From: an uncultured Alistipes sp.
Lineage (GTDB): Bacteria > Bacteroidota > Bacteroidia > Bacteroidales > Rikenellaceae
DNA length: 64,000 bases
Direction: 5' to 3'
NCBI GenBank assembly: GCA_900550375.1
Contig: URRP01000006.1
Location: 1 to 64,000 of the forward strand
The notes beneath the pieces are model-generated. The model was not told the DNA's origin, ran no database searches, and saw nothing but the letters and a program-made list of their open reading frames with translations. Below, piece by piece: positions 55,458-63,882 of this stretch. A program made the translations under genes and the position numbers. Each line of letters starts with the position of its first letter. Within the stretch, counting starts at the first letter, position 1.

Positions 55458-55814
55458 ATGAATACGCTCTGCAAGATACGCGAAGTGTCGCGCGCGATCG
55501 CCGAATTCGAACAACGGTTCGAACAGGAGTATCATTTGTCGATCAACGAGGGGGTGCTGCTTTGTTGTCTTGCGCGACATGGCGAACTCTCGTCGGGCGA
55601 AATTGCGGAGGTGCTGCGGCTTACCTGTTCGAATACGTCGAAAGTGATCCGGTCGGTGGAGCGCAAAGGATTCGTAACCCGGAAACTGGGTGAGGACGAT
55701 AAACGACAGATGTACTTCTCGCTGACGTTGAAAGGGCGTACGGAACTCGACCGGCTGCAACCTTGCACGATTGCGCTGCCGGAACTGTTGACGCGGTTCC
55801 TGAAAGAGGATTAG
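55458..55814 (+). CDS. MarR family transcriptional regulator
   Basis: 118 residues with the winged-helix MarR core: LSINEGVLLCCLARHGELSS, the recognition helix LRLTCSNTSKVIRSVERKGF and the wing VTRKLGEDDKRQMYFSLTLKG. It is shorter than typical MarR proteins (about 140). It probably controls its own operon with the exported thioredoxin, perhaps in reply to oxidants. No clear dyad operator was found near the promoter. Confidence 0.9.
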   Translation: MNTLCKIREVSRAIAEFEQRFEQEYHLSINEGVLLCCLARHGELSSGEIAEVLRLTCSNTSKVIRSVERKGFVTRKLGEDDKRQMYFSLTLKGRTELDRLQPCTIALPELLTRFLKED

Positions 55815-55820
55815 CCGTCG

Positions 55821-55856
55821 AAGAAGGCCGGAGATATTCTCCGGCCTTCTTTTTTC
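55821..55856 (+). terminator. terminator of the thioredoxin-marR operon
   Basis: Perfect 14-base arms 55821-55834 and 55838-55851, loop TAT, followed by TTTTTC. Confidence 0.92.
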
Positions 55857-56023
55857 GGATTTTCCGATCCGAATTCATTGCGGCGGTAATGGAAGTTTGT
55901 GTCATCGGTTTGCAAGGGTCGTGTTTTCTGTCGTTTATTCTGTTGGCCGCAGACCCTACCCGTACGTCGGGCTGAAAAGAGAACGACCGAACGAGAAATG
56001 ACCGGCTCGAAGGAGCGGCTGCG

Positions 56024-56066
56024 GGATAAATTCAAAACCCGCAGGCAACGAAGGCTGCCTGCGAGT
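56024..56066 (-). terminator. terminator of the histidine kinase gene
   Basis: Arms 56037-56047 and 56056-56066 pair over 11 bases with one mismatch; on the minus strand TTTTGAATTT follows. The rest of the gap 55857-56145 shows nothing notable. Confidence 0.7.
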
Positions 56067-56145
56067 TCGTATCGGTCGATACTCTCCTGAAACCGTGACG
56101 CCGATTTTCTAATTTCGGAAATACGGCGCGAGAGTTCCGCTCCTG

Positions 56146-59058
56146 TCAGTAATTCAGAAATTTGCGGAGTTTGCGTTTGAGTATGTCTGCCGAGATCGGT
56201 TTGGAGAGGTAATCGTTGCATCCGACGCTGAGTGCCCGTTGCCGGTCCTTGTCGAAGGCGAAGGCGGTGATGGCGATGATCGGGATCGTCTGATTCTCCC
56301 TGCGGATCATTTCAGTAGCCTCCAGCCCGTCCATCTCGGGCATCTTGATATCCATCAGAATCAGATCCGGCGCAAGTTCCCGGAAGAGCTGTACGGCCTC
56401 CAGCCCGTTTTTCGCACGGCGAATCTCATACTCCTTTTTCAACAACAGCGATAGCAGCAGGAAATTGCTGTCGGTATCCTCGGCAATGAGCAGGACAGGA
56501 GCCTTGTCGCAGGGAGTCATCTCCGGCAGGATCGGCTGGACGGATTCGGGAAGCGGTTCTGCCTGCTGAAACTGCGAAAAGGGAATCGTAAACCAGAACC
56601 GCGATCCCCTGCCCTCTTCGGAATCCACGCCGATGCGGCCGTTCAGCTGCTCGACGATACTTTTGGAAATGGAGAGCCCCAGACCCGTTCCCTGCATGAA
56701 CGTATTCAACTTGACGAACCGATCGAAGATAGAGGGGAGATCTTTTTGCGGGATGCCGGTACCGGTATCTTCGACGTAAAACGTTATTTCATCCTCCCGA
56801 TTGAATTCATATCCCAGCGTTACCGTTCCCTGCGTCGTGAATTTCAGCGCGTTGTTGATGAAATTCGTGAGCACCTGCGTCAATCGGCTTTTGTCGGTTA
56901 TGAGGTAGCATTCCGATTGGTGGGTTCCGAACAGAAGCGCGTTGTTTCGCTCCTGCGCCTTGATTTCGAGCGTTCGGATGATGTCCTGACACATCTGATT
57001 GACGTCGACGGTCGTAAAGTTGAACTCGAAGGTGCCCGCTTCGATTTTCGAGAGGTCGAGAATATCCGAAATCAATTTCAGCAGCAGTTCGCTGTTCTCC
57101 TGTACGATGGCCATATATTCGCAACGGTCGTCCGCGTCGTCGGACTCGATCAGGAGGTTCGAAAAACCGACGATTGCATTGAGCGGCGTGCGGATTTCGT
57201 GACTCATATTGGCCAAAAACGCCGACTTGAGCCGATCGCTCACTTCGGCTTTGTTCTTGGCTTCGATCAATCTCATTTCGGTCTCCTTCAACTGCGTGAT
57301 GTCGTAGTTGACGCATACCATCTCGATTTTCGACGGATCGTTGTTCATCGGATTACGCATCACGTTGACCCGTGTCCACTTGAGACCTTCGGACGTGTGA
57401 ATGCGCAGGTCTTTAGAGAAATCGTAGGTTTCGCCTGCCAGCACCCGCTTGATGGATGCCATGATCGAATCTCGGTCTTCGGGCTCGACATATCTGTATA
57501 TGCCGATTATTTCCTCCAATGGGGTATCCGGCTTCTCTCCCAGATTCAGGAACCACTGCGGCATACCGAAACCGGCCTTGGAAAGCAGGTCGAAACGGCA
57601 GTAGCCCACTTTACCGTACCGGCTGACCAGCGAGAACGAGCTTTCGAACTCTGCAATGCGGCTGTGTGCACGGTTGATCTCCGTATTGTCGATATTGATG
57701 AGCATGAAATTGCTCATTTCGCCCTGCGCGTCGTAGAGGATGCTGACCGTCGTGTAAATTTCGAGAAATCCGGTTTTGGAAGAGTTGTAATACCCCTGCA
57801 AATGATCGAACGGGTAGAAGATTTTGAATGCGAACTCTTCGTGGTCGGATACCCGCTTCCGAATTTCGGCCGGTATATTGGGATTATCGAAGAAATTGAG
57901 TCCGATGACATCTTCCTTTTGCCGGACGCCGAAGATCTCCATGTCCTTGTTATTGATATCCACCATCCTGCCGGTCTTGTCGTACAACTCCAAACCGACC
58001 GGAATGTTGTCGTAGATGTTGCGCAGGAGTTTTTCGCTGCGATCGAGCGCATAGTGCGTTTGCTGCACATCGGAAATGTCGGACAACAGACTGATAACCT
58101 CGTCTTCCCGTGTGGAATAGAGAATGGAGTGAATGAATTTGCCGGATATCGTGAGCCGGTTGTCCTGTTCGATATAGTGATCCGAAGCGAGCGTTCGGGC
58201 CAGCAGCGGCAGCGTATCGGCCACGTCCCATCCCAGTTCGCTGCCCTTTTTTCCGACATATCGCTCCCGCGGCAGTTGGAGAATCGCCTCGGCGGCGTAG
58301 TTGGCATCGAGAATCTGATAATCGATCGGATTTCCCGCATCTTCGTACAGAATCTTGAACCGGATATAACCCAGCGGCATATACCGATAGAGATTCTGCA
58401 AGTAATCGCGTTCGGTCTGCGCCTCTTTCCGGGACCGCTGCAACTCGATGCAGATATTGATGATGTTGGCCAGCGAGGCGAACCACTGGCAATCTTCATT
58501 ACTCCACGTGCGATGCCGTTCTACGATGTCAATCCCTACGTAGCCCCATATCTTTTCGTGCGATACCAGCGGCATGACGATCATCGATTTGATATCCTGC
58601 TGGGAAAGAATGACCTTCTCCCGACGGGCTTCGGCTGGAAGTTCGTCCAGCGTAGTGAGGATGATGGGAATTCCCTCTCCGAGCTGCTGCATCCACCACG
58701 GGACTTCGGCCATCGAAATCCGGTTCATCGTGTCGCATTCCTGCGTAATACCGTTTGCCGTAACCTCGTAGGTGCATTGGTGCATCTGCCGTTCCCAATC
58801 GAATTCGCCGATGTAGGCGCGGCTGCCGTTGAACATTTTGAGAATATCTGCCAGCACTTTATTGATGATGCAGTCCGTCGATTCGGCATGAAGCAGGGAG
58901 AGCAGCGTATGCGAGATACTGTTGAGCTGGTAAGCCAGACTGTTCATTCGGATGTACGAAAAGTTGTCGGCTTTCTGAAGCGCTTCGTCGTCGACTTTCT
59001 GCACATATCCCGTCAGTCGGAGCAGCTCTCCGTCGTCAGAACTCTCCCGATGCAGCAC
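56146..59058 (-). CDS. hybrid sensor histidine kinase/response regulator (surviving frame)
   Basis: 970 residues if translation starts at the GTG at 59058, which lies in the middle of a PAS domain. In order: the tail of that PAS domain (to about 30), a GAF-like domain (about 50-205, AYIGEFDWERQMHQCTYEV), three PAS domains (about 215-600), HisKA with the phospho-His in FLANMSHEIRTPLNAIVGF (near 625), HATPase with the G boxes VEDTGTGIPQKDLP and GTGLGLSISKSIVEQL, and a C-terminal receiver with DLILMDIKMPEMDG. No membrane helix is seen, so it should be a cytoplasmic phosphorelay kinase. The true gene probably starts at 59337 but is broken by a TGA (see next entry). Confidence 0.88.
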   Translation of the reverse strand: MLHRESSDDGELLRLTGYVQKVDDEALQKADNFSYIRMNSLAYQLNSISHTLLSLLHAESTDCIINKVLADILKMFNGSRAYIGEFDWERQMHQCTYEVTANGITQECDTMNRISMAEVPWWMQQLGEGIPIILTTLDELPAEARREKVILSQQDIKSMIVMPLVSHEKIWGYVGIDIVERHRTWSNEDCQWFASLANIINICIELQRSRKEAQTERDYLQNLYRYMPLGYIRFKILYEDAGNPIDYQILDANYAAEAILQLPRERYVGKKGSELGWDVADTLPLLARTLASDHYIEQDNRLTISGKFIHSILYSTREDEVISLLSDISDVQQTHYALDRSEKLLRNIYDNIPVGLELYDKTGRMVDINNKDMEIFGVRQKEDVIGLNFFDNPNIPAEIRKRVSDHEEFAFKIFYPFDHLQGYYNSSKTGFLEIYTTVSILYDAQGEMSNFMLINIDNTEINRAHSRIAEFESSFSLVSRYGKVGYCRFDLLSKAGFGMPQWFLNLGEKPDTPLEEIIGIYRYVEPEDRDSIMASIKRVLAGETYDFSKDLRIHTSEGLKWTRVNVMRNPMNNDPSKIEMVCVNYDITQLKETEMRLIEAKNKAEVSDRLKSAFLANMSHEIRTPLNAIVGFSNLLIESDDADDRCEYMAIVQENSELLLKLISDILDLSKIEAGTFEFNFTTVDVNQMCQDIIRTLEIKAQERNNALLFGTHQSECYLITDKSRLTQVLTNFINNALKFTTQGTVTLGYEFNREDEITFYVEDTGTGIPQKDLPSIFDRFVKLNTFMQGTGLGLSISKSIVEQLNGRIGVDSEEGRGSRFWFTIPFSQFQQAEPLPESVQPILPEMTPCDKAPVLLIAEDTDSNFLLLSLLLKKEYEIRRAKNGLEAVQLFRELAPDLILMDIKMPEMDGLEATEMIRRENQTIPIIAITAFAFDKDRQRALSVGCNDYLSKPISADILKRKLRKFLNY

Positions 59059-59337
59059 TTTCCAGCGGAGCCAGACTTCCCCCTGCGGACAGGCGAGCGA
59101 TAAGACTTGTTCTTGTGTGGGAAAGCCGAAGCCGTTATGGACCTGATTTTGTATTAAGGACCTGTATCATTCGTCGACGCGCGCGAGAAAGGCGTCGAAT
59201 CCCAACTCATCGGATCGCGATCCGATGAGTTTTTTCAGGTAGTCGGATAGTATGAAGACTCGTCTGGAGAGATCGACTCTCCACCACCCAATCTTCGCGT
59301 CGAGTAAAATGTCTGCAAGTAAACTATGCTCTTCCAT
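59059..59337 (-). pseudogene. 5' part of the hybrid kinase gene, cut by an in-frame TGA
   Basis: From an ATG at 59337 the same frame encodes MEEHSLLADILLDAKIGWWR and the rest of a PAS domain. It meets TGA at 59167-59169 (codon 57), then continues in frame through GEVWLRWKVLH into the kinase. The two halves together make one good PAS domain, so the stop is a later change, a sequencing error or a read-through site. A matching promoter lies at 59387-59418. The intact product would have 1063 residues. Confidence 0.8.
59204..59231. repeat. 28-base perfect palindrome
   Basis: The half AACTCATCGGATCG is followed at once by its reverse complement, with no loop. It lies in the broken PAS coding part; on the plus strand it is followed by TTTTT, which resembles a terminator. 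Confidence 0.85.
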
Positions 59338-59386
59338 CCGAATTCCTGCTAAAAAACAATTGATGCGAACTTTCGATTCATCTTAA

Positions 59387-59418
59387 CAAAAATAGAAAAC
59401 TTCGGGAGGAAAAACAAA
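59387..59418 (-). promoter_or_regulatory. promoter of the hybrid kinase gene
   Basis: TTTG (59415-59418), a 20-base spacer and TATTTTTG (59387-59394) on the minus strand. It places the start about 46 bases before the ATG at 59337 and supports the longer gene. Confidence 0.7.
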
Positions 59419-59461
59419 TAAATTGGTTCGAATTGGCCGGATTATCCTTTTTTATACCACA

Positions 59462-59584
59462 ATGGCGGGTGAAAAGGAGAATGCGATAGGATTTACACAA
59501 AAAGATCAGCAAGGAAAAGTACAACCAATAGGAGAGCAACCAAAATCAGACTCTATCAGTAGAAACAACTCTTGGTCTAAATAA
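59462..59584 (+). CDS. possible small hydrophilic peptide
   Basis: 40 residues (MAGEKENAIGFTQKDQQGKV then QPIGEQPKSDSISRNNSWSK), with many Gln, Lys and Ser and no cysteine. No family recognised. It stands alone upstream of the radical SAM locus on the same strand. The composition resembles real coding sequence more than the T-rich surroundings, but there is no clear promoter. It could be a remnant of an acquired gene. Confidence 0.3.
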   Translation: MAGEKENAIGFTQKDQQGKVQPIGEQPKSDSISRNNSWSK

Positions 59585-59667
59585 AAGATCAAAAGTTGTT
59601 TTTTTCTATATATTACATCATAGAGGAATATTGATTGGTGTAAAATTGTATATGGTTACCTAAAGAA

Positions 59668-59757
59668 ATGCCGATGCGGAAGATTGTTTGGAATTTGATA
59701 TTTTTTTTGATGTTTGTGCTAGTTTTTCTTGTATTTTTTTTGTTTCTTATGATTTAA
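59668..59757 (+). CDS. possible 29-residue single-helix membrane peptide
   Basis: MPMRKIVWNLIFFLMFVLVF followed by LVFFLFLMI: a basic start and one long hydrophobic helix. Phe/Leu/Val codons are nearly all T-rich, so the frame may be chance in T-rich DNA. The -33 box of the maturase promoter overlaps its 3' end. Confidence 0.2.
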   Translation: MPMRKIVWNLIFFLMFVLVFLVFFLFLMI

Positions 59758-59770
59758 TGTTTTAAATTTG
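59739..59770 (+). promoter_or_regulatory. promoter of the radical SAM locus
   Basis: TTTG (59739-59742), a 20-base spacer and TAAATTTG (59763-59770). The leader to the ATG at 59812 is about 38 bases. Confidence 0.75.
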
Positions 59771-59811
59771 AGATAAATATAGAACCTCAAACCCTAAAAC
59801 TTCATTATTTC

Positions 59812-60021
59812 ATGGTCTCTCTACGTGTCTCTTCTTATGTCATATCTATTCCATTGGAGGGTACGAATGATCAATACATGCTCATACACGGTTATACCGG
59901 AGCGATCGATATCGCGACGAAAGAATTGGTATCGGCTTACAGGAAAATCGGGAGTTCACCGAGGATAATTCTCCGTTCGGACGGGAAATGCTCGATTCTT
60001 TGCGGCAGCGCGGATATATAA
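59812..60021 (+). pseudogene. N-terminal part of the radical SAM maturase, frameshifted
   Basis: The frame from the ATG at 59812 encodes SYVISIPLEGTNDQYMLIHG and then YTGAIDIATKELVSAYRK, the usual N-terminal segment of radical SAM/SPASM maturases. After AGGAAAA (59941-59947) the homology passes into the other frame (NREFTEDNSPFGRE, then the ATG at 59988). One extra A in that run would join both parts into a protein of about 456 residues. The tail of this frame after 59947 is meaningless. Confidence 0.75.
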
Positions 60022-61181
60022 CCGATAAGAGCGAAGAAGATGAATATGCTTATACCGCTCATATGGCGGATGTGTTGCATCGAATGAGGAAGGCTTTATA
60101 TAAAACTTTTACTTGGCTGATTACTTATAACTGCAATTTCCGTTGTCCTTATTGCTATGAAGGAGACATGTCTGGCAACGGAGAAAATTGGTCGAAGAAG
60201 ACCTTTACCAAAGAGATGGCCGACCGTGCATTCGAAGCGATGCTTCAGATCGAACCGCGCCGAGAATTGCACAGCAAAGTCATCACGCTCTATGGCGGAG
60301 AACCGCTTCTGAAAGAGAATAAAGAGATCGTCAGCTATATCGTCCATAAGGGAAAGGAGTTGGGATATAGCTTTATAGCTATAACGAATGGATATGATCT
60401 TGATGCTTATGAAGATTTGATAAGCCCCGATTTGATTAAAAAAATGCAGATTACGATTGACGGATGTAAAGAACGGCATGATGCACGCAGACGTCATTAT
60501 TTATATGGGGAGTCCTTTGACCGTATTATCGAAAATATAAGCATTGCATTACGAAAAGGAGTTGAGGTCGTAGTGAGAGTCAATACGGATCGGATCGTGT
60601 TCAATGATTTGGATGGGTTGAAACGATATTTTGACGAGTTAGGGTATTCTGAACATGAAAATTTCACATTGGCTTCCTCATTATTATATGAGGACATTCA
60701 AACTGATTCTTCCATACCGAATGTTGGGCAATTCCTGAGACTGCATAAAACCGTTGATTATAAATTCGAATGTCAGGATTTCGGATTGTATCATAAGTTA
60801 TTGGATGCGATAAGCCGAAATCGTTATTTTAGTATAAAATCCGTTTATTGCTCTGCTCAAACGGGAAGCTATATTTTAGACCCGTGTGGAGATATTTATC
60901 CGTGTCTGGAAACGGTCGGTAAAAAAGATTTGGTTTTAGGGCGATATTTGTCGAACGGAATCGAATGGACGCCTCTTGCGAACAAGTGGCATAGTCGCAA
61001 TATCAGCAAATCTTCAAAATGCCGACGTTGCAAATATTCTTTTCTTTGCGGCGGAGGCTGTCTCGGCCATAAAGATTCCAGCTATTCGTTTGGAGAGACT
61101 ACATGCAATGGGTATGCAATAGCTCTGAAATACGCGGCAAATCGGGCTTATCATGAATTCATGAAAGCCTCTCATGTTTAA
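59988..61181 (+). CDS. radical SAM/SPASM peptide maturase
   Basis: 397 residues in the surviving frame. The radical SAM cluster motif CNFRCPYC (CX3CX2C) lies near residue 49, followed by TLYGGEPLLKENKEI. A complete SPASM domain ends the protein: an upstream Cys in YCSAQTGSYILDPCGDIYPC (GX4C), then CRRCKYSFLCGGGC (CX2CX5CX3C) and a last Cys in TTCNGYA. Such enzymes form thioether, C-C or other cross-links in ribosomal peptides. The gene is AT-richer than the rest of the window. The precursor gene begins 17 bases after the stop. The N-terminal 59 codons are in another frame. Confidence 0.9.
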   Translation: MLDSLRQRGYITDKSEEDEYAYTAHMADVLHRMRKALYKTFTWLITYNCNFRCPYCYEGDMSGNGENWSKKTFTKEMADRAFEAMLQIEPRRELHSKVITLYGGEPLLKENKEIVSYIVHKGKELGYSFIAITNGYDLDAYEDLISPDLIKKMQITIDGCKERHDARRRHYLYGESFDRIIENISIALRKGVEVVVRVNTDRIVFNDLDGLKRYFDELGYSEHENFTLASSLLYEDIQTDSSIPNVGQFLRLHKTVDYKFECQDFGLYHKLLDAISRNRYFSIKSVYCSAQTGSYILDPCGDIYPCLETVGKKDLVLGRYLSNGIEWTPLANKWHSRNISKSSKCRRCKYSFLCGGGCLGHKDSSYSFGETTCNGYAIALKYAANRAYHEFMKASHV

Positions 61182-61197
61182 CTTAATTCTTAAATTT

Positions 61198-61433
61198 ATG
61201 TCACAAAAAAAATTGAACAGGGACTTGTTCCCTTGAATTCGAACCTCAATGATGAGGTGTATGTAAAAGAACTGGAACAACGACTCGAAACTGATCCGCT
61301 CGGTGTCGGAGGCTTGCTGGATTTCTGTCAAGGGCATGACATCTCGCTATTTACAGTGTGTGATAAGGGGTATGAAATTCGCCCGTGCGGAGGCGGAGAG
61401 CATATCGTGTGCAGCAAAGGATATTCAGATTAA
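61198..61433 (+). CDS. GG-leader Cys-rich precursor peptide (frame broken at poly-A)
   Basis: The ATG at 61198 starts MSQKK and then, because of a run of eight A (61205-61212), runs into a stop at 61234-61236. With nine A the product is a 78-residue peptide: a leader (KIEQGLVPLNSNLNDE, VYVKELEQRLETDPLGVGG) and a core LLDFCQGHDISLFTVCDKGY, EIRPCGGGEHIVCSKGYSD with four cysteines about 9-13 residues apart. The frame without the start is open from 61233. The GG end of the leader suggests cleavage by a C39-type peptidase, and the neighbouring maturase is its likely modifier. I do not recognise the peptide family. Confidence 0.75.
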
Positions 61434-61439
61434 TATTTT

Positions 61440-61484
61440 ACTACATAGGGATTTGCTCGTAATCCCTATGTAGTATTTATATTT
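61440..61484 (+). terminator. terminator or attenuator after the precursor gene
   Basis: Perfect 14-base arms 61440-61453 and 61461-61474, loop TGCTCGT, followed by ATTTATATTTTTT. It lies 7 bases after the precursor stop and 20 bases before the barrel gene, so part of the transcripts should end here, leaving the precursor in excess. Confidence 0.88.
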
Positions 61485-61493
61485 TTTAATAAA

Positions 61494-63851
61494 ATGAGAT
61501 ATTTGTTATCCATTCTGTTTGGCGGATTTATAAGTATAAATTCAGTTTTCGGACAAATATTACCTCCTGTAATAGGAACAATATTAGATGAAAAAGCTGT
61601 ACCTATCGCCTACGCTACGGTACAGTTATTGTCGCTGCCCGACTCTACATTTGTAAGGGGTGCAGTTAGCGACAAGGAGGGGCGATTCGAGCTAAATACA
61701 TCCTCGGTTCAATTGGAACAGGTTTGCCTGAAAGTATCATTTATCGGCTATTGCACTGAGGTCATCTCTCCGATCAGAACTGACATGGGGACGATCACGC
61801 TGCATGTCAACGAGAATGAAATTACAAGCGTTGTAGTCAAAGGCCGCAAACCCTCGTATATGTTGGAGGGTAGCAGCGTGATCATGCCGGTTCAGAATAC
61901 GTTTTTGAGTAAATTGAATCGCGTCACCGATGTGATGCGTTATCTGCCGGGAGCATGGAGCGACGGAGTAAGCCCCATTCCGACCGTATTGGGGAAAGGC
62001 AAACCGAAGGTTTATCTCAATGGTCGTTTGGTGCGCGACGAGTCGGAGGTGAAGCAGCTCCGTGCGCGCGAAATCAAGCAAATCGAGTTGGATACGAATC
62101 CCGGAGCGGAATATTCGTCGAGTACGGAGGCGGTAATTCGCATTACGACGCTTCCACGCGGTGAAGGATTGAGCGGGTATGTCGATCTTTACGGTCGATG
62201 GTCTGAGAAAGGATTGCACACCGAAGTGATTTCCTTGAATTATCGCCATAAAAAGTTCGATCTTTTCGGAGATATTGAATATCAACGCGGCTATGGAAGC
62301 ATCTCGCAGGCTACGAACGATATTAGCGTTTATACACAACCCGATTGGCGCGTACTATCGACATCCAATATCGAGTCGAAAGAAATTGCCTACCTCGGTA
62401 CGCTGGGATTCAACTATCAGCCTTCGAAAGACCATACGCTGGGAATGCGTTATCGATTGACGGCCGAGCATCCGACACGGACGCTTGATCGTTCGGAAAT
62501 ACATTATTTTCTGGCAGGCGAAGAGAATGACGTTATCGGTTCTATACAAAACAGTGAACAGGATAATACCCAGCACTATCTGAATGGATACTATAACGGT
62601 AAACTGTCCAAAGATTTTTCATTGGAGTTCAATTTCGACGCCATGTTCAGTGATGCGGATCGAAAACAACAAAGCGTCGAAATGAGTTCCACGGCGGGAA
62701 TGCGGACGATCGATACGCGTTCGAAAGCCGATAATAGATTGTTAGCGACAAAGGCTATTTTCGAATATCGCATGGGCAAACACAAGTTCCGTTTCGGTGG
62801 CGCCTATACCGATGTGAATCGCGATAACGATTATTTCATTACACTCGAAGAAATCGGTAATTCCGATATTCGCACGACCGAACAGAAAGGGGTCGGTTTT
62901 TTGGATTACAGTTACAAACAGGGTAAAGTTACCTTCAAGGCCGGAATCCGCTATGAGCACACTGCCACGAATTATTATGACACAGGAGTGCGGCAGGCAG
63001 ATCTATGCCGTAAATATGACAACCTTTTCCCCAGTACCTCGATCTCTTTTCCAGTAGGGAAGGGAAGCATGTCGTTGGCTTATTCGCACTCAATGAAACG
63101 TCCGTCATTCAGCAGTTTGAACGGCAATATCAACTATTATGATCCATTTACGCTCGGATCGGGCAATCCTCTGTTACGACCGACAGTCAATCAGACTGTG
63201 ACGTGGAAAGCTACTTACCAATGGTTCTATCTTTCGGCCTCCTACCGGCACACGCGCGATGCAATCATTACGATCCGGCGGCTTTACGACGACAATACGA
63301 TAACGATCAACCATATGGAAAATTTGGATAAAGCGCAATCGTTGAACGTGAACGCGTCGATTTCGCCGACGATCGGGTGCTGGCATCCTAAATTGTTGGC
63401 CGATTATACGCAACCGTTCGTGCGCTTCGAAGCGCCGGAGGGGATGCGGAATTTCAATCGCGGAATCTTTTTCTTTTCGTGGATGAATACGCTCGAACTG
63501 CCAGCCGATTTCACGCTGTCGGCATGGGCGAGCTATACGTCGAACGGAAACATCCACTACAATGTATTCCGAAAATATGTATGGGATCTGGATTTTTCGG
63601 TTACGAAAAGTTTTTTCGACGGACGATTCGAGGTTTATGTCAACATACACGACCCGTTCAACTGGTATAAGTTCGATTACGTGCGAACCAATCCGGCGAC
63701 AGTGCAAGCGGGACATAACCGTACCAATTATCGGATGTTTCGTTGTGAATTGACCTACTATTTCAACAAAACCAAGACCCGATATAAGGGAAAAAGCGTT
63801 TACGGAGACGACATAAACCGAACAGCCGATTTGGAAAATGTAAAACTTTGA
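61494..63851 (+). CDS. outer membrane beta-barrel protein with carboxypeptidase-like plug domain
   Basis: 785 residues. Signal peptide to about residue 21 (INSVFGQ). A CarboxypepD_reg-like domain follows (VIGTILDEKAVPIAYATVQL, about 24-110), then a TonB-receptor plug-like part (RVTDVMRYLPGAW, VYLNGRLVRDESEVKQLRA) and a barrel of the OMP_b-brl_3 type to the end. It looks like a TonB-dependent-type transporter without a clear TonB box. Beside a peptide maturase it may be the exporter, receptor or immunity element for the peptide; that link is inference. Its intact frame contrasts with the broken genes before it. Confidence 0.88.
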   Translation: MRYLLSILFGGFISINSVFGQILPPVIGTILDEKAVPIAYATVQLLSLPDSTFVRGAVSDKEGRFELNTSSVQLEQVCLKVSFIGYCTEVISPIRTDMGTITLHVNENEITSVVVKGRKPSYMLEGSSVIMPVQNTFLSKLNRVTDVMRYLPGAWSDGVSPIPTVLGKGKPKVYLNGRLVRDESEVKQLRAREIKQIELDTNPGAEYSSSTEAVIRITTLPRGEGLSGYVDLYGRWSEKGLHTEVISLNYRHKKFDLFGDIEYQRGYGSISQATNDISVYTQPDWRVLSTSNIESKEIAYLGTLGFNYQPSKDHTLGMRYRLTAEHPTRTLDRSEIHYFLAGEENDVIGSIQNSEQDNTQHYLNGYYNGKLSKDFSLEFNFDAMFSDADRKQQSVEMSSTAGMRTIDTRSKADNRLLATKAIFEYRMGKHKFRFGGAYTDVNRDNDYFITLEEIGNSDIRTTEQKGVGFLDYSYKQGKVTFKAGIRYEHTATNYYDTGVRQADLCRKYDNLFPSTSISFPVGKGSMSLAYSHSMKRPSFSSLNGNINYYDPFTLGSGNPLLRPTVNQTVTWKATYQWFYLSASYRHTRDAIITIRRLYDDNTITINHMENLDKAQSLNVNASISPTIGCWHPKLLADYTQPFVRFEAPEGMRNFNRGIFFFSWMNTLELPADFTLSAWASYTSNGNIHYNVFRKYVWDLDFSVTKSFFDGRFEVYVNIHDPFNWYKFDYVRTNPATVQAGHNRTNYRMFRCELTYYFNKTKTRYKGKSVYGDDINRTADLENVKL

Positions 63852-63882
63852 ATAATAGTACCAGAGCAACTATATTATTATA

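Noticed and set aside
56746..59103. 785-codon open frame opposite the hybrid kinase
   Set aside because: Antisense shadow of a multi-domain kinase with clear motifs.
59940..59950. programmed -1 ribosomal frameshift in the maturase gene
   Set aside because: The site AGG AAA ATC does not fit the X XXY YYZ heptamer and no stimulating hairpin follows at once; a lost base is simpler.
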